The translations under genes were made by a program, and so were the position numbers. Below, one piece after another: positions 24,614-36,429 of a DNA stretch of 64,000 nucleotides; the first letter of the stretch is position 1, and every line of letters begins with the position of its first letter. Source of the DNA: Hirudinaria manillensis (taxonomy: Eukaryota; Annelida; Clitellata; Hirudinida; Hirudinidae); the NCBI GenBank assembly GCA_034509925.1, contig CM067534.1:3182001-3246000 (forward strand). The letters run 5' to 3'. The notes beneath the pieces are model-generated. The model saw only the letters and a list, made by a program, of their open reading frames with translations. It did not search any database and had not been told where the DNA came from.

Positions 24614-27600
24614 ATATTGAAACTATAAAAGAGATTGTTTTATGAATACTTATAAAATATACGCGGTGATTTAGCCCTTCGTTCATAAACTGGCTTTACT
24701 GTCGATATAAGCAATTTAGAAATTAACATAATTAATAAGCAGAGAATAAGCGTGGAAGACAAAAGAATGTCTATGTGCATTTAATAACGGATAAAAGACA
24801 ACTACAAATAAATTTTTATAAGCCTGGTACCGCAAGCCAATCACAATTAGAATTTGGCCCTTTATAAAATTCACTCGTCCGTAAAATTCACAAATCGGCG
24901 CTAGATGGCGACCAAAAATCAGGAGTCGAACATCCTAACAAGCATGAGAACGACTTACAAAGCTTAAATATTTCACAACTTCTTGGAACACCAAACGAGG
25001 TGTTTCTCGTTGGGGTACATTTCAGAATGTTTTAAAAGTCATTACATTTATCCTCAGCGATGATAGCAAGGATTATCTTTATTACCATCGGCATCATCAT
25101 CGTCATCACAACCACCTCATTAATAATTAAAATACGAATAGTTTGATGAAGATATTCGTTACTTAATAAAGTTTTCAAGCACATTACTACTCGTAATGAT
25201 AATGATGATAACAATAATAATTATTATAATTAAATAACATCAATTGAAATTAAGTATTATTATTGTTATTAATAATAACTTTAAGAAATATCAACGGCAA
25301 TGATCAGTCGATTAATAAAATATTAAAATTTTGGCGCCCTCTGGTTTATGATCCGGCACATTTTCGAGATTTCGAGATAATTTAATTGTAAGCAATGAAT
25401 TTCACTGATTTTTTTGAGGCAATCGTATACATGTTGGTAAATGTTGTGGTTATGGCTATTCGGAGAGCATCGTTAACAATCTTTAGTTTTGAATTATTTG
25501 GTACAAAGATATCTTTATTTCTTATTCGGAGTCAAAGGGTTTAAAATGGATAGCCATGATTTTAAAACTCTAAATAATCGTTTTTAATACTTTTAAAATA
25601 TGTGCTTTGCACGGCTTTCCAATGCAAGTGCCTAAGTTTTCTAATAACAATGATTTATTGCTGGAGTGAGTCTGGCATCGTGCACTTCCTTAAGACTGGA
25701 CCTGTGAGTCTGTTAGATTTAATTTTATAATATTGCCATTGATGCTGCTATATTTCAGCAGGTTTTGCGTAGTGTTTTAGGTTTGATTTCTTGATTTATC
25801 TAACAATCAATTTGATTGTAAGGAATTTGTTTAGTTTTGAATTTATAAACTCATGAAATATGAATGAAAAAGCCGGAAGAAAATTATAAAAGTTTAGATC
25901 AGCCGGAACAAATAAAGAACCGTTTATTTCCGGTATTTTTAAAAGCCAACGCCCACAAATATTTTTTACGTGTTGTGCAATCTCAAAGTAAAACTTTTCG
26001 TCGGAAATCCAGCAAATTATTTAGATCATCCGCCATAAGGCGCCTAAAAAAAGTGCAAAATGATTCACTTATCTAGTACCTTCACTATACTAAGCTTTCT
26101 TCCGGTCATGTATTATAAGTTCTCTTACAATATCAATCAAGGTGTTTATTAATGAAGTATCACTGCTTGTCCATGTTTTTATTATTTTGTACTCGCTACT
26201 ATCATCCTTCTGTTGGGGCAAGTGTTGGCATATGATATGGAGATCTGGAGGTTATTTTTCGTATATCTCAACCAGAAATATATGGACATTTTCTAGAAGA
26301 GACGGGCCAAAGTTTTTCCATTGAGCATTCGTTTTTTTTTGTCGCCCCCTAGCGGTGTGTTGTTGCACTGCATACGTTGCTCGTATTTGTGCTTATTGAA
26401 TATTATGTTGTATCGTTTCTTGCTCCTCTGTGTTGTTTGATGTCTACTTATCATTGTTAAGCCAAGTAACGTCCGAACCATAGCAAGAAATTATAGTTGG
26501 AGATTAATCAAGACGACCGGTTATATTAAATTTTCGTTTTTAATTCAAGAAAATAACTCCTGATACCATAAAATGCAATTTTCCTAGGAGGTCATAAGTG
26601 AAAAATAAACACCTCGTTCGGCTTCAAGAATGGGTGATATTTTAAAGAGAGGTTGAACACGTGAACCGCATCATATTTTAGAGAAAGCGCGTAATTTGTG
26701 GATGTCCCTAGAGGACTAGTTTTAAATTATTTCAATTTTATTTTGTTTTACTCACCCATACATCTACGGTTAGGTGGCCAATCGGGCCGAATCACGCAGT
26801 CCTGACAAGCGAATCCGCGCAAAAAATGAGTGCGCATTATAATCTGACGATCCCTCCACAGATTAGGTCAGTCGTTAAAACATCATTATCAAGCCCGCCA
26901 CGTCCACTAGGACAAATTCATAACATCGAAATCAAGATTTTTCATAGATTACGTGTCAAAGTAAAACTTTTTGTCCAAAACTGTACTTTACTGTACAATT
27001 ACTAAGCAATTTAGTAATTAACATAATTAATAAACAGAGAATAAGCCTGGAAGACAAAAGAATGTCTATGTGCATTTAATAACGGAAAAAAAAGACAACT
27101 ACAAATCAATTTTTTAAGCCCGGCATCGCCAGCCAATCACAATTGGTATTTGGCCCTTTCTAACATTCACTCGTCCATAACGAACCCGCCGCTAGATGGC
27201 GACCAAAAACAGACGTTGAGGAGAACACAACGAACAGCACGAGAACTACTTAAAAAGCTTAAATATTTCAAAACTCCTTGGAACACTAAACGAGGTGTTT
27301 CACGTTGGGGTACATTTCAGAATGTTTTAAAAGCCATTACAATTATCCTCAGCGATGATAACAAGGATTATCTTCATTACCATCGCCATCATCATCATCG
27401 TCATCATAACCACCTCATTAATAAGTAATACACGAACAGTTTGGTGAAGATATTCGTTATTTAATAAAGTTTTTAAGCACATTACTACTCGTAATGATAA
27501 TGATGATAACATTAATAATTATTATAATTAAATAACATCAATTGGAATTAAGTATTATTATTGTTATTAATAATAACTTTAAGAAATATCAACGGCCATG

Positions 27601-28212
27601 ATCAGTCAATTTATAAAATATTAAAATTAACTAAGAATAATTTGATAAATAATGCTAAACAATAGATGAATAGCTTCATTTTAAGCCCTATCGTTTAATG
27701 AATTTCACTGGGTTTTTAATTAATTACAAAATGAGTTTATAAACCAGGGCCGTTGCAGCGAGACCGGATGTCACAACCTCATATACAAATTGGCCCTTCA
27801 TAAATTTAATTGAATAATCCTGCGTTAAACTAAGGTCTCCATCCAATACTCCTTAATTGCCTTGGTATCCTGATGGAACACTTTGACTTCGCTAATTATT
27901 CCATTCCAATACCAACAAAATCACAGGTCCATGCAGGATCAACTGCGCTTGGCGACCAAATAAAAACAAGAAATTATCTTTTGCTGATAATGAATCTTCC
28001 TCGTACATTATTTCAGTTTCACGACTACAATTAGTAGATGTATTTCAGCATCAACTTAAAATTTCGGCAATTTATTTTTAAATTTTATAATTATTAATTA
28101 ATGTAGTAAAAATTTCTTATCAAAATCTTTTTATTCATAGGCTTGATTGTGCGTCAAAAAATACAATTTACGAAATTTTGAGAAGTATTATTTTGTTATT
28201 AATTGCAACTTA

Positions 28213-29000
28213 TCTCGAATTTTCAATATTGGAGATTACGTTTTTGATCAATTTAGAAAATAAGCAATCGAGCAACAAAAACGTCAAATAAACTAACGAA
28301 TAGAGTGAATTTCAACGACAAAAGAATATACTAACATCACGAATCAGGACTTATTGGAATAATTGGAGGATAGCCAACTTTGCTTTGGAAAAGCCTTTAG
28401 TTTAAAATCCTAAGCTTGGTTGGATTATTTGATTAATCTGGTTCAACGAGTATTTTTTGAGGGCAAGTTATGTGTCATAATATGACTTAATGCGGCTGTT
28501 ATTATTTTATGCTCAAATTATGCTCAAATTTTGTTGTTCAACACGCGAGGGCAATACAAAATAATGGAATTCGCTAACGACACAAACAACTGAGAATTAA
28601 AAAAACAACTTGCATTCTCAGATTCGGGCCTGATATTAACTTTACAGTAATTTTTCCAAGAAAAAAATCTACGTTTATTCACCGATTAGAAGCGACCGAT
28701 TGGACTGCACCTCATTTCAAAACATCCCACATCATTTCAATATCAAGAGATGGCACAACCTTCGTTTCCAAAAAATAAACCAAGGCAAAAACAAAAAAAA
28801 TCGATTGTCTCTCCAATCGTAAAATCCCAAATTTCAAAAACCTGGTTTGCAAACATTAGCGCATATCACCTGGACAAACAGACCCAACTTGATTCATTTT
28901 CGGCATGTGTAAAACAAAATTGAGATAGTGGAGAAAGATATATAGAGAGAGCGCGGTATCCCACCCATCATTCACGGATCCCATTAGTTGCAATAGATGG
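28213..29000. other. AT-rich, no feature recognised
   Basis: Sequence beyond the end of the segmental duplication. I find no repeat partner in the window, no long open frame and no splice-bounded coding block. A purine-rich patch near 28,945 (gagagagcgcgg) is too short to interpret. Confidence 0.4.
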
Positions 29001-30927
29001 CTCATTGGCCAGGTATTTTGAATACTTGTTAAACATTCTCAATATTACCAACCAAAGTCGAGTTAAATAAAAACCTGATAAGAGCTCACAGAATAGACGA
29101 AGACGTTATTTGTATGTGGTCTATCTATCGTTTATTATCATTTAACATGTTATTGTACATATCATTTCATATAAACATATATTACATTTTAAATTGTATG
29201 TAAGCAATGTGAATCTAAATATTTCAATGTCAAAGCAAAAACTGTAACACTTTGCTCTATTTTTTAATGAACGATATCAAACTTATTCACAGTTTCTTTA
29301 GAATACGTGCATATCATTTTCAATTTTATCCCTTGTAAAATTATTTACATTCATACTTTGTTATTGCACGTTTATAGTTTTCAGAAAATATTAGTTGTAT
29401 AACATTACAATTACCATTAACCAAAGGATCTGAAAGTGATTATATTAATCGAAATTACGAAAGTTTGAGTCAAATGATTGATTGGATTCATCAATGTTCC
29501 ATATGATGAAGTACTTAAATAGAGAAAATGATTTAGCAGAAAGTGGGCTTTAAAAAAATTACGCTATAGATGATGTTGAAGAGACAGCTAAATTACTTAA
29601 AATTATAAATATAAAATATCTTAAAATTGTAATTAATATTAAACACTTTTAACAGAGGACCTGTTTCACTTCTAAGAAGAGTTTATGTGAAAGTGTTCAA
29701 ATGGATCTTTTAACCAGGGGAGCTCATGTAAAAGAGCAAATGTTTTTATTGCGTTACTTAAAACAATTGTTCATTCCCAATTTTCATTAATGGGTTCAAT
29801 ATACAATCCAACAAATCCATGACACTCTGACCTCCTTTGGACCCCCCTCATCCACCCAGACTACCTGCTCTTCTAAGTCGCTGCATGATTCTCCAACTGG
29901 ATTTTTTTAACCGATCGATCGTTTATTAATTTATTTGGCCTGGGAAAATCCTCAAATAAACCATGGCTTATGTTATAAGACAGGCATGATTTTAAGTTGC
30001 TTTAGTTTAGTTGGGCTTGTAATCCAATCATTACATTTCAGAATGTTTTAAAAGTCATTACACGATGATAACAAGGATTATCTTCATAACCATAGCCATC
30101 ATCATCATAACCACCTCATTAATAAGTAAAACACGAACAGTGTGGTGAAGATATTCGTTATTTAATAACTATTTAATAAAGTTTTGCAAGTGTTGGTATA
30201 TGATATGGAGATATAGAGGTTATTTTTCCATCCTTAATATTGAAGTCTTTGTTATGAAGGTCTCTAATTCTTGGTCCGGAGTTCAAATCCGGACCAACAA
30301 AGGGTTTGAAATGGAAAGCCTTGATATTGAATATATAAAAAAAATTTTAATTCTTTGTCCGTGAACTGAGTGTAACGTACGTGGAAGCAGTGTAATAATT
30401 AACATAATTAAAAATCAAAGAATATGCATGGAAGGCATACAAATGTGCATTTCCTGGCTGATAACTGACAATTTAAAAATTTTGTTTAAACCCTATCAAG
30501 ACTCTCAAGCCATTCACAAACAGAATACCCACGCCTTTTTAAAAAAATCCGATCGAATGTGCCCTTGGCGCTGGAGGCCATTGCGGTATATTTCTAACGC
30601 TCCTTTGATGTTTTGTTATCCCAATGTCCACTTTTGTCGTCATTATTCGTGTTGCTTCAAAATCACGACCACACCTGCACAAAGGATCAACCGCCGCTAG
30701 GCGTCCAAAAAAAAAATGCAAAATCGTTCACAAGCTGTTGAAGCGGGAACTCCTTTTAGCTTCCCGAACTACCACCAAGAAAGGTGTTTCTGCGTGAAAT
30801 TACAATTTTATCACGAATTACTGTTTCTTAATAATTATTTATTTTTATAATTCTATTTACTGAACGATGATGAAGAATGCTATTGATGAAATAGATTTCA
30901 TGACGACGTGATCTCGCCACCATCTAT
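29000..30927. repeat. diverged repeat modules (partners at 41.5-42.5 kb)
   Basis: 29,000-29,270 ('atagatggctcattgg...' to 'gtcaaagcaaaaactgta') pairs with 41,500-41,625 and 41,930-42,210. 29,720-30,000 ('ttcattaatgggttcaatatacaatcc', 'ctcttctaagtcgctgcatgattctcc') pairs with 42,255-42,480. 30,390-30,720 is an old copy of the Cys-Gly-rich module also at 32.5 and 42.7 kb. No gene. Confidence 0.5.
30271..30297. repeat. perfect 9-bp inverted repeat with tRNA B-box-like loop
   Basis: TTGGTCCGG, a 9-base loop AGTTCAAAT, then CCGGACCAA. The loop and 3' arm (GTTCAAATCC) look like a tRNA T-arm or Pol III B box. I cannot find the rest of a cloverleaf or a convincing A box upstream, so this may be a remnant of a tRNA-derived SINE or chance. 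Confidence 0.3.
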
Positions 30928-31778
30928 TTATTTATTTATTTATTTATTTATTTATTTCTCAACAAATTGAAGGGTCATCCAATGACCACTAACACAAATT
31001 TGAATAAGTACAGCAAATTGAGCGTAAATAAAGTGCAGAAGCAAGCTTAAATTGATAGGTATTTGTTGAAGTCAGTAGTCGAGATGCAGGATTTAAATCG
31101 GGATAAAGTTGAGGAGTTTATTATATCAAGGGGTAAGGAGTTCCAGGGCTTGATGATCCGGTTGGTGAAAAAGTTCTGCCTGTGACTGGTGAGACACTTC
31201 TCTTGGCGTAGACGAAGGGGATGACCACGGGTTCTGGAAGTTAGAAATGTAGGGAACTCTGGAATCTTGCATATAGTATGGCCGTGGATTATTTTGTAGC
31301 ATAGGCATAAGTCACAGATGAGGCGACGATGTTCGAGTGTTTTGAGTCCGAGTTGTTTTAGTCTGTTGGGGTAGGGCAGAGCTCTGAGACCAGGAATCAT
31401 TCTTGTGAAATATTTTTGCACCTTTTCTATTTTAGTTTTAAGCTGTTTGGTGTGTGGGTTCCATATTGGGGAGCAGTATTCGAGAATCGGCCGGACGAAG
31501 GAGCAGTATGCTTTGGTTGAAATGTTTTTGTTCCTGGTGCGAAAGCATTTGGAAATCAAATGTAACCTCACAAATGCTTTGTGGACAATATTGCTGATGT
31601 GTGCCTTGTAAGTAAGTTTGTCGTCGATGAGGACTCCGAGATCCCGGGTAGTTTCTAATAGAGGTACTGTTTGTGATGCAATTGTATAATGTCTAGGTGG
31701 AGTCCTGGTACGAGCTGACCTGACAGAGATTTGGATGCATTTCTCCGGAGCAAGCTGTAGTTGCCACCTGTTGCTCTA
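30928..31778 (-). pseudogene. 5'-truncated CR1/L2/Jockey-like LINE, C-terminal part of ORF2
   Basis: On the minus strand an open frame of about 240 codons (about 31,775 down to 31,047) encodes the region after the RT palm. It contains TRDLGVLIDDKLTYKAHI, YCSFVRPILEYCSPIWNP, KVQKYFTRMI, LKQLGLKTLEHRRLICDL and IIKPWNSLPLDII. These blocks are typical of CR1/L2/Rex/Jockey-type endonuclease-RT proteins. The 3' UTR ends in a (AAAT)n tail (plus-strand tttatttattta at about 30,928-30,957), as in several LINE clades. Everything upstream (endonuclease, RT catalytic core) is missing. The frame has no stop, so the insertion is not very old. A more decayed relative is at 62.34 kb. Confidence 0.8.
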
Positions 31779-33950
31779 GTGAATGAATATCGGTTCATTT
31801 TGCAGGTTATTGTTGATTCAACATAAACTTTAAATTTCTAAGAAATGATGCACGTAACTTGCAACATAAGCTATTTAAAATATGTAATATTGAATATTGA
31901 CAACAATAATTATAATGATTTACTATATTAATTAAAATAAAAATAATAATGATAACTTCAAGAAATAACAATGCTCCTGATCAGCCGGATTAATTAAATA
32001 TTAAAATTAACTATGTGTTACGTAAAACTAAATATTAACATTATTTCAGGTACACGACTACAACTTGGATAGGTGTCATCAGCATCAAGTCACAATTTCG
32101 TCACAATTTATTTTAAAATTTTATAATTACTACTTCATTAATTTAGTAAACGATGATGTTTGATGAGTGCGAAACGGATTTTCTGATGACTAAAGATGGC
32201 TGAATGCTCTCCGTATAGTCATCACTACATCATTTACTAACACCATCACAATGTGAGTCTAGGGGAATTTGACAAATTAGATCCGTAACTTCTAGAAAAG
32301 GATTGGCTCTAAGAGCAAGACGTTGCTATTATCACGATTACTATTTTGTCACGCCTATTATGTATTACAACTAATTTGATTGCGGTGATAATACAATTAT
32401 TATACATTTACTACAAATAAAATTTTCATTAAAAAATTATTTTATAAATACTTATAAATATGGGACGTGAATTACCCGTTCGTGTGTGAACTGTCTTTAC
32501 CTCCGTGGAAGCAGTTTAATAATTAACATAAGTTTAAAAAGTAAAGAATATGCATCGAAAGCACATAAATGTACCTTTTCCCACTGATAACTGACAATTA
32601 AAAATGTTTTTTAAACCTGTCAAGCCTCTCAAGTCAATCACGAACACAATACCGACGCCATTTAAAAAATCTAATCGAATGCCCCAGCGCTGGTGGCCAT
32701 TGAATATTTCTAATGCTCCTATTGATGTTGTGTTATCCCGATATCCACTTTTGTCATTTTTCGTGTCGTACCGAATTCGTAACAAAACCACGAGTCCACA
32801 AAGGGTCAACGACCGCTAGGCATCCAAAGAAAATCATTTGCGTTAAGCCTCGAAAGTACTGAAACGGATTTTCCTCTTACTTATTTCAGCTTCTCGACAA
32901 CCACCAAGAAAGGTGTTTCTACGTGAAGTTACAATTTTATCTCGAATTTTTGTTAACTATTTATAATTAATAATTATTTATTTTTAATATATGTAAATGT
33001 ATTTCATATATTTCAATTGATCTAGCTGTATAGACTTTTAACCATCTCTTAGAATATCAATCAAGTTGTTACCAAATGAGTTGCTCCTCTTAATTGATGT
33101 ATTACAGGCAAAACGTATTTCAGTGAAGTAGTGCTTTGCGAGAGACATATTGGTAAATGAAAAAAAAAGTGAATTTAATTTCATCTATTGTAAGATTTTT
33201 TGTCATCGCAATCACAGTAGTAAATTATAATCATGATAGCAGCAACATCTTGCCTACAATAATTTTAATAATTACCATTCATATCAAGCTGCCACGATTT
33301 GCCATGAAGCAGTTATCAGGCAGTTATCGTAGATTTTGTGTTACTAATTCATGTCACATTAAACTTTTACCCAGCAAATGAAACAGACCATAAGACTGAG
33401 GGCGCCCACAAATAAGCTTAAGCGAAATTATTTCGGATCGAGTTTACACCAATATTCTCAAGGACATATTGTTGGAACTAATTTTTTTTTGAAACAACGG
33501 TAGTTTTTCCGCTCAAGGTTGGCTTTAAATTCTGGCTGATCTGTCCAAATGATCTGGTTATTTATCGGATGTTAGTTCATCAATCAACCAACCAGCCGAT
33601 CAACTAACCAACCTTACTGTAAATAGTGAAATTAAAACCGAGCACACGATGCTCGATTCAAAAAGCAGCTCTCATTACAAATAATCGTTTCCAGCCAGCA
33701 CCAATGTCATCGTTTATGAAATGGTTTGCAAAAAAAAACAAATAAATAAATAATTAAATAAACTTGAAAAAAAATCAAATAAATAGAACAATATCTAAAT
33801 AAACTAAGCGTAACATTTCACGTTCTACTTTTATACATGTTCTTATATTTGCAATATCAGCGATATTATTTTACAAAACGTATATCTCAACCAGAAACAT
33901 ATGAACATTATCTAGAAGAGACGGCCAAAGTTTTTCCATTGAGCATTCGT
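31779..33950. repeat. old copies of AT-rich modules; no gene seen
   Basis: 32,460-32,830 is a diverged copy of 30.36-30.72 kb and of 42.66-42.90 kb. 33,700-33,870 ('accaatgtcatcgttta', 'aataaacttgaaaa', 'taacatttcacgttctac') recurs at 42,900-43,075. 33,885-33,955 repeats 8830-8895 and 26,275-26,335. The rest is AT-rich without coding signal. Confidence 0.45.
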
Positions 33951-33957
33951 TTTTTTT

Positions 33958-34330
33958 TTTCTGAGGGATCTGAATCAATTCAGACCCATATCACTGCTGA
34001 ATGTAGAGGGGAAGATATTCTTCTCCATAATGGCATCGATGCACAGGATTTGTGATGGCTAACCAGTATGTTGACATATCTGTCCAAAAGGGAGGAATTC
34101 CAGGTGTACCTGGTTGCATCGAACACACCTCCATGATATGGGAGGCGATCCAGAGGGCCAGGAGGGGCCGGTTGAGTCTCTACGTAGTGTGGCTGGACCT
34201 AGCAAACGCATATGGGTCGGTGTCGCATCAACTCTTGTGGAAGACGTTGGAGGCACACCATGTGCCTCAGCCCGTTATCCATATCCTCCAGGAATATTTT
34301 AACGGGTTCATGATGCGTTTCTCCACCCAT
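33958..34330 (+). pseudogene. R2-like (RLE-class) retrotransposon, fragment of reverse transcriptase
   Basis: Encodes LRDLNQFRPISLLNVEGKIF (RT block 1-2), then after one frameshift near 34,040 NQYVDISVQKGGIPGVPGCI and LYVVWLDLANAYGSVSHQLLW (RT blocks 2a-3, first catalytic Asp), and EYFNGFMMRFST. These are the hallmarks of RTs from R2/NeSL/Utopia-type elements. It then breaks off near 34,325, where the sequence becomes a repeat module ('ggccgaatcacgcagtcctgacaagcg') found at five other places. The YxDD catalytic block is absent. The endonuclease half follows at 34.88 kb after 0.55 kb of foreign repeat. Confidence 0.75.
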
Positions 34331-34880
34331 TCAGGCCGAATCACGCAGTCCTGACAAGCGAATCCGCGCAAAAAAAATGATACATATAAGCAATTTAGTA
34401 ATTAACATAATTAATAAGCAGAGAATAAGCGTGGAAGACAAAAGAATGTCTAGACAAAAGACAGCTACAAATTATTTTTTTAAGCCCGATACTGCCAGCC
34501 AATCACAAATAGAATTTGGCCCTTTATAAAATTCACTCGTCCGTAACAAACCCGCCGCTAGATGGCGACCAAACATAGAAGAAGACGCAACAAGCTCTGC
34601 ACGACTTACAAAGCTTAAATATTTCACAACTTCTTGGAACGCCATACGAGGTGTTTCTCGTTGGGGTACATTTCAGAATGTTTTAAAAGTCATTACATTT
34701 ATCCTCAGCGATGATAACAAGGATTATCTTCATTACCATCGCCATCATCATCGTCATCATAACCACGTCATTAATAAGTAAAACACGAACAGTTTGGTAA
34801 AGATATTCGTTATTTAATAAAGTTTTTAAACACATCACTACTCCTAATGATAATGATGATAACAATAATAATTATTAAGT
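34331..34880. repeat. repeat module inserted between the two halves of the R2-like element
   Basis: This is a typical copy of the '13-copy' module, with 'ccagccaatcacaaatag', 'cgccgctagatggcgacc', 'ttctcgttggggtacatttcag', the CATCATCATCGTCATCAT block and the terminal taataattatt. It replaces the RT catalytic centre and thumb, so this was recombination with deletion rather than simple insertion. Confidence 0.65.
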
Positions 34881-34882
34881 TA

Positions 34883-35997
34883 ATCCACTGCTCAGATCTG
34901 GAAAGAAGTTCCGAGCGCAGAAAGAGATCGACGAGTCAGTAAATGTACTGATGTTCGAAGAAGTGAGGGGTCCTATCCAGACAGACCGTCACGCAGTGGG
35001 ATGGAACCACTTCCAAAAATGGTCCCAGGCCAGCTCATCGACCAGGGGTGCGATGATTGGCCAGGAGAGGAGGCGGAAAGAGGAACAAGATCGAGTCACA
35101 AAGGCCGTACAGCTAGCACAACAGGGTAAGTGGACAACTTGGGAGGATGTGATCCAACGGTCCCTTACCTGGAGCGACTTATGGAAGTTGTCTCCGCTCC
35201 GGCTGGCCTTTGCGGTAAGATCGATTTATGATCAGTTGCCTTCCAAGGACAATTTAAGGAGGTGGGGGTTAGTAGAAGACGGCAAATGTGGACTCTGCGA
35301 CGGAGCCGAGACACTGCATCATGTGCTCAGCAACTGCACATACGCCCTTGCCCATGGTCGGTATACATGGCGACACAATCAGGTCCTTCGAGAAGTGTGT
35401 GAGGCCACCAAAGCAGCAGTAACCAAAGCAAACTCGCGCGCAATCTCCAAGCAGCGGAAGATTTACTTCCTGCGCGAGGGCCACGCACACCTCTGCAGAA
35501 AGCGATGTAAAACGCCAAAAAAGGACATCCTTGCAGAGGCAAACGATTGGACAGTCGCAGCCGACTTAGAAGGAATGAGGCACTATCCCCAGGTGCTGAT
35601 TGAGAGTGGCAAGAGGCCCGATATGGTGTTGATGTCACCGTCGTCAGATGCCATCATTTTGGTGGAGTTGACGGTCCCATGGGAGGACAGAATGCAATAT
35701 AGCAATGCGCTGAAAGCGGAAAAGTATGCAGATCTGGCGGTGGACCTGGAAGCGAAAGGGTTCAGAGTTGACCTCTTTCCAATAGAAGTTGGCGCAAGGG
35801 GCGTAGTCGGCAAGTCGACTTACGCTTTCCTCACGAAAATAGGCCTATCTAGCCGAGAAAGAACGAAGACGATGACAAAGATGTCAGAAGCGGCGGAGGC
35901 AGCTTCGTTCTGGATCTGGCAAATGAGAGGCAAGGAAACATCTTCGGATGCCATAGCGAAAGGACCGGAGAAAGCCGCCGATCTCCGGTCAGAATAA
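34883..35997 (+). CDS. R2-like retrotransposon, zinc-finger plus restriction-like endonuclease region (partial)
   Basis: An open frame of about 370 codons with no disruption; the first in-frame ATG is 34,951, but homology runs back to about 34,883. In order it shows the motif C-G-L-C-(X8)-H-H-V-L-S-N-C, the CCHC-type finger of R2/NeSL/Utopia-type proteins, at residues about 111-127. A restriction-like endonuclease core follows, with RPDMVLMS, then IILVELTVPWEDRM and a downstream K of EKYADL (PD...E-x-T...K pattern). Known members use this nuclease to nick the target DNA for target-primed reverse transcription. Base composition is clearly richer in G+C than its surroundings. It has lost its RT half, so it is unlikely to move by itself. 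Clade (NeSL, Utopia or R2) not decided. Confidence 0.75.
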
Positions 35998-36283
35998 ATC
36001 CACCAAAGTAGTTCATCGCCCGAGAGGCGCGGAGCCGGTGACGGAAATGTCTGTTACCGCGCGCCGCTGCAAAGAAAATTTAAAGCCCAAGTCGATACTG
36101 TCGATGACGGAAAGAAGGCCACTGAGAGTCATTGGGGCTAGGTGGCGTCGCTTCAGCGACTGAGTGCAGCGACGAAAGAAGCCAACGAGAGCTTTCAGTA
36201 GTCGCTCCAGTCTGGCACGTGATGGCATAAAGAGGCCAATGAGAGCCTTCCAAAGCCTAAGCTTCGAGTCCGCACAATGGAAA

Positions 36284-36397
36284 CCGACAGGGACATCCGG
36301 CTGATCACCGGATGCGGCCCACCCCCGGAGAACGTCAGGGGTTTCAAAGGGCCGAAACGTTCGAAGATGGGGGACCTTCTCTGAGGATCCCTGTCGG
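36284..36397 (+). mobile_element. structured 3' UTR of the R2-like element
   Basis: A perfect 10-bp helix ccgacaggga / tccctgtcgg closes the domain. Inside are hairpin catccgg-CTGATCA-ccggatg (36,294-36,314) and a GGCCC...GGGCC helix enclosing ACCCCCGGAGAACGTCAGGGG. The orphan copy at 2851-2963 keeps the loops but swaps paired bases, supporting an RNA fold used in retrotransposition (binding by the element's own RT is known in R2). The span 35,998-36,283 between stop and this domain is GC-richer UTR with repeated 'gccaatgagagc/tt'-like words. Confidence 0.6.
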
Positions 36398-36429
36398 AAA
36401 GCTCCGAGGAGGAGTTTCCAGCATCATTT

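Larger units (their letters stand above)
19151..24617 (+). mobile_element. complete Ty3/Gypsy LTR retrotransposon with SAP-headed Gag-Pol
   Basis: The element runs from TGTTGGATCC (19,155) to GGGTTACAACA (24,613), bounded by the target duplication ATAT (19,151-19,154 and 24,614-24,617). Its two 221-bp LTRs are identical by direct reading, and the single 1641-codon frame between them is unbroken. The order gag, protease, RT, RNase H, integrase is that of Ty3/Gypsy (Metaviridae). There is no env frame between pol and the 3' LTR. Arm A of the segmental duplication has the same flanks joined with one ATAT at about 5612, so it is an empty site. Insertion therefore followed the duplication and is recent; the copy is plausibly active. 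Confidence 0.95.
17580..28212. repeat. segmental duplication, arm B (carries the Gypsy insertion)
   Basis: Collinear with 4060-10,888. Relative to arm A it has gained the 5.46-kb LTR element plus a 4-bp target duplication. It has lost about 0.9 kb by fusion of the module copies matching 6.0 and 6.9 kb (around 25,050), and about 0.6 kb between the sequences equivalent to about 7229 and 7870 (at about 25,330). Flanking copies are nearly identical, so the duplication is young. Repeat modules fill it; outside the LTR element I see no gene. Confidence 0.75.

Noticed and set aside
36294..36360. Possible hammerhead ribozyme (CTGATCA ... GGGCCGAAACG)
   Set aside because: The core would need CUGANGA; here the sequence is CTGATCA and it sits in the loop of a strong hairpin in both copies.
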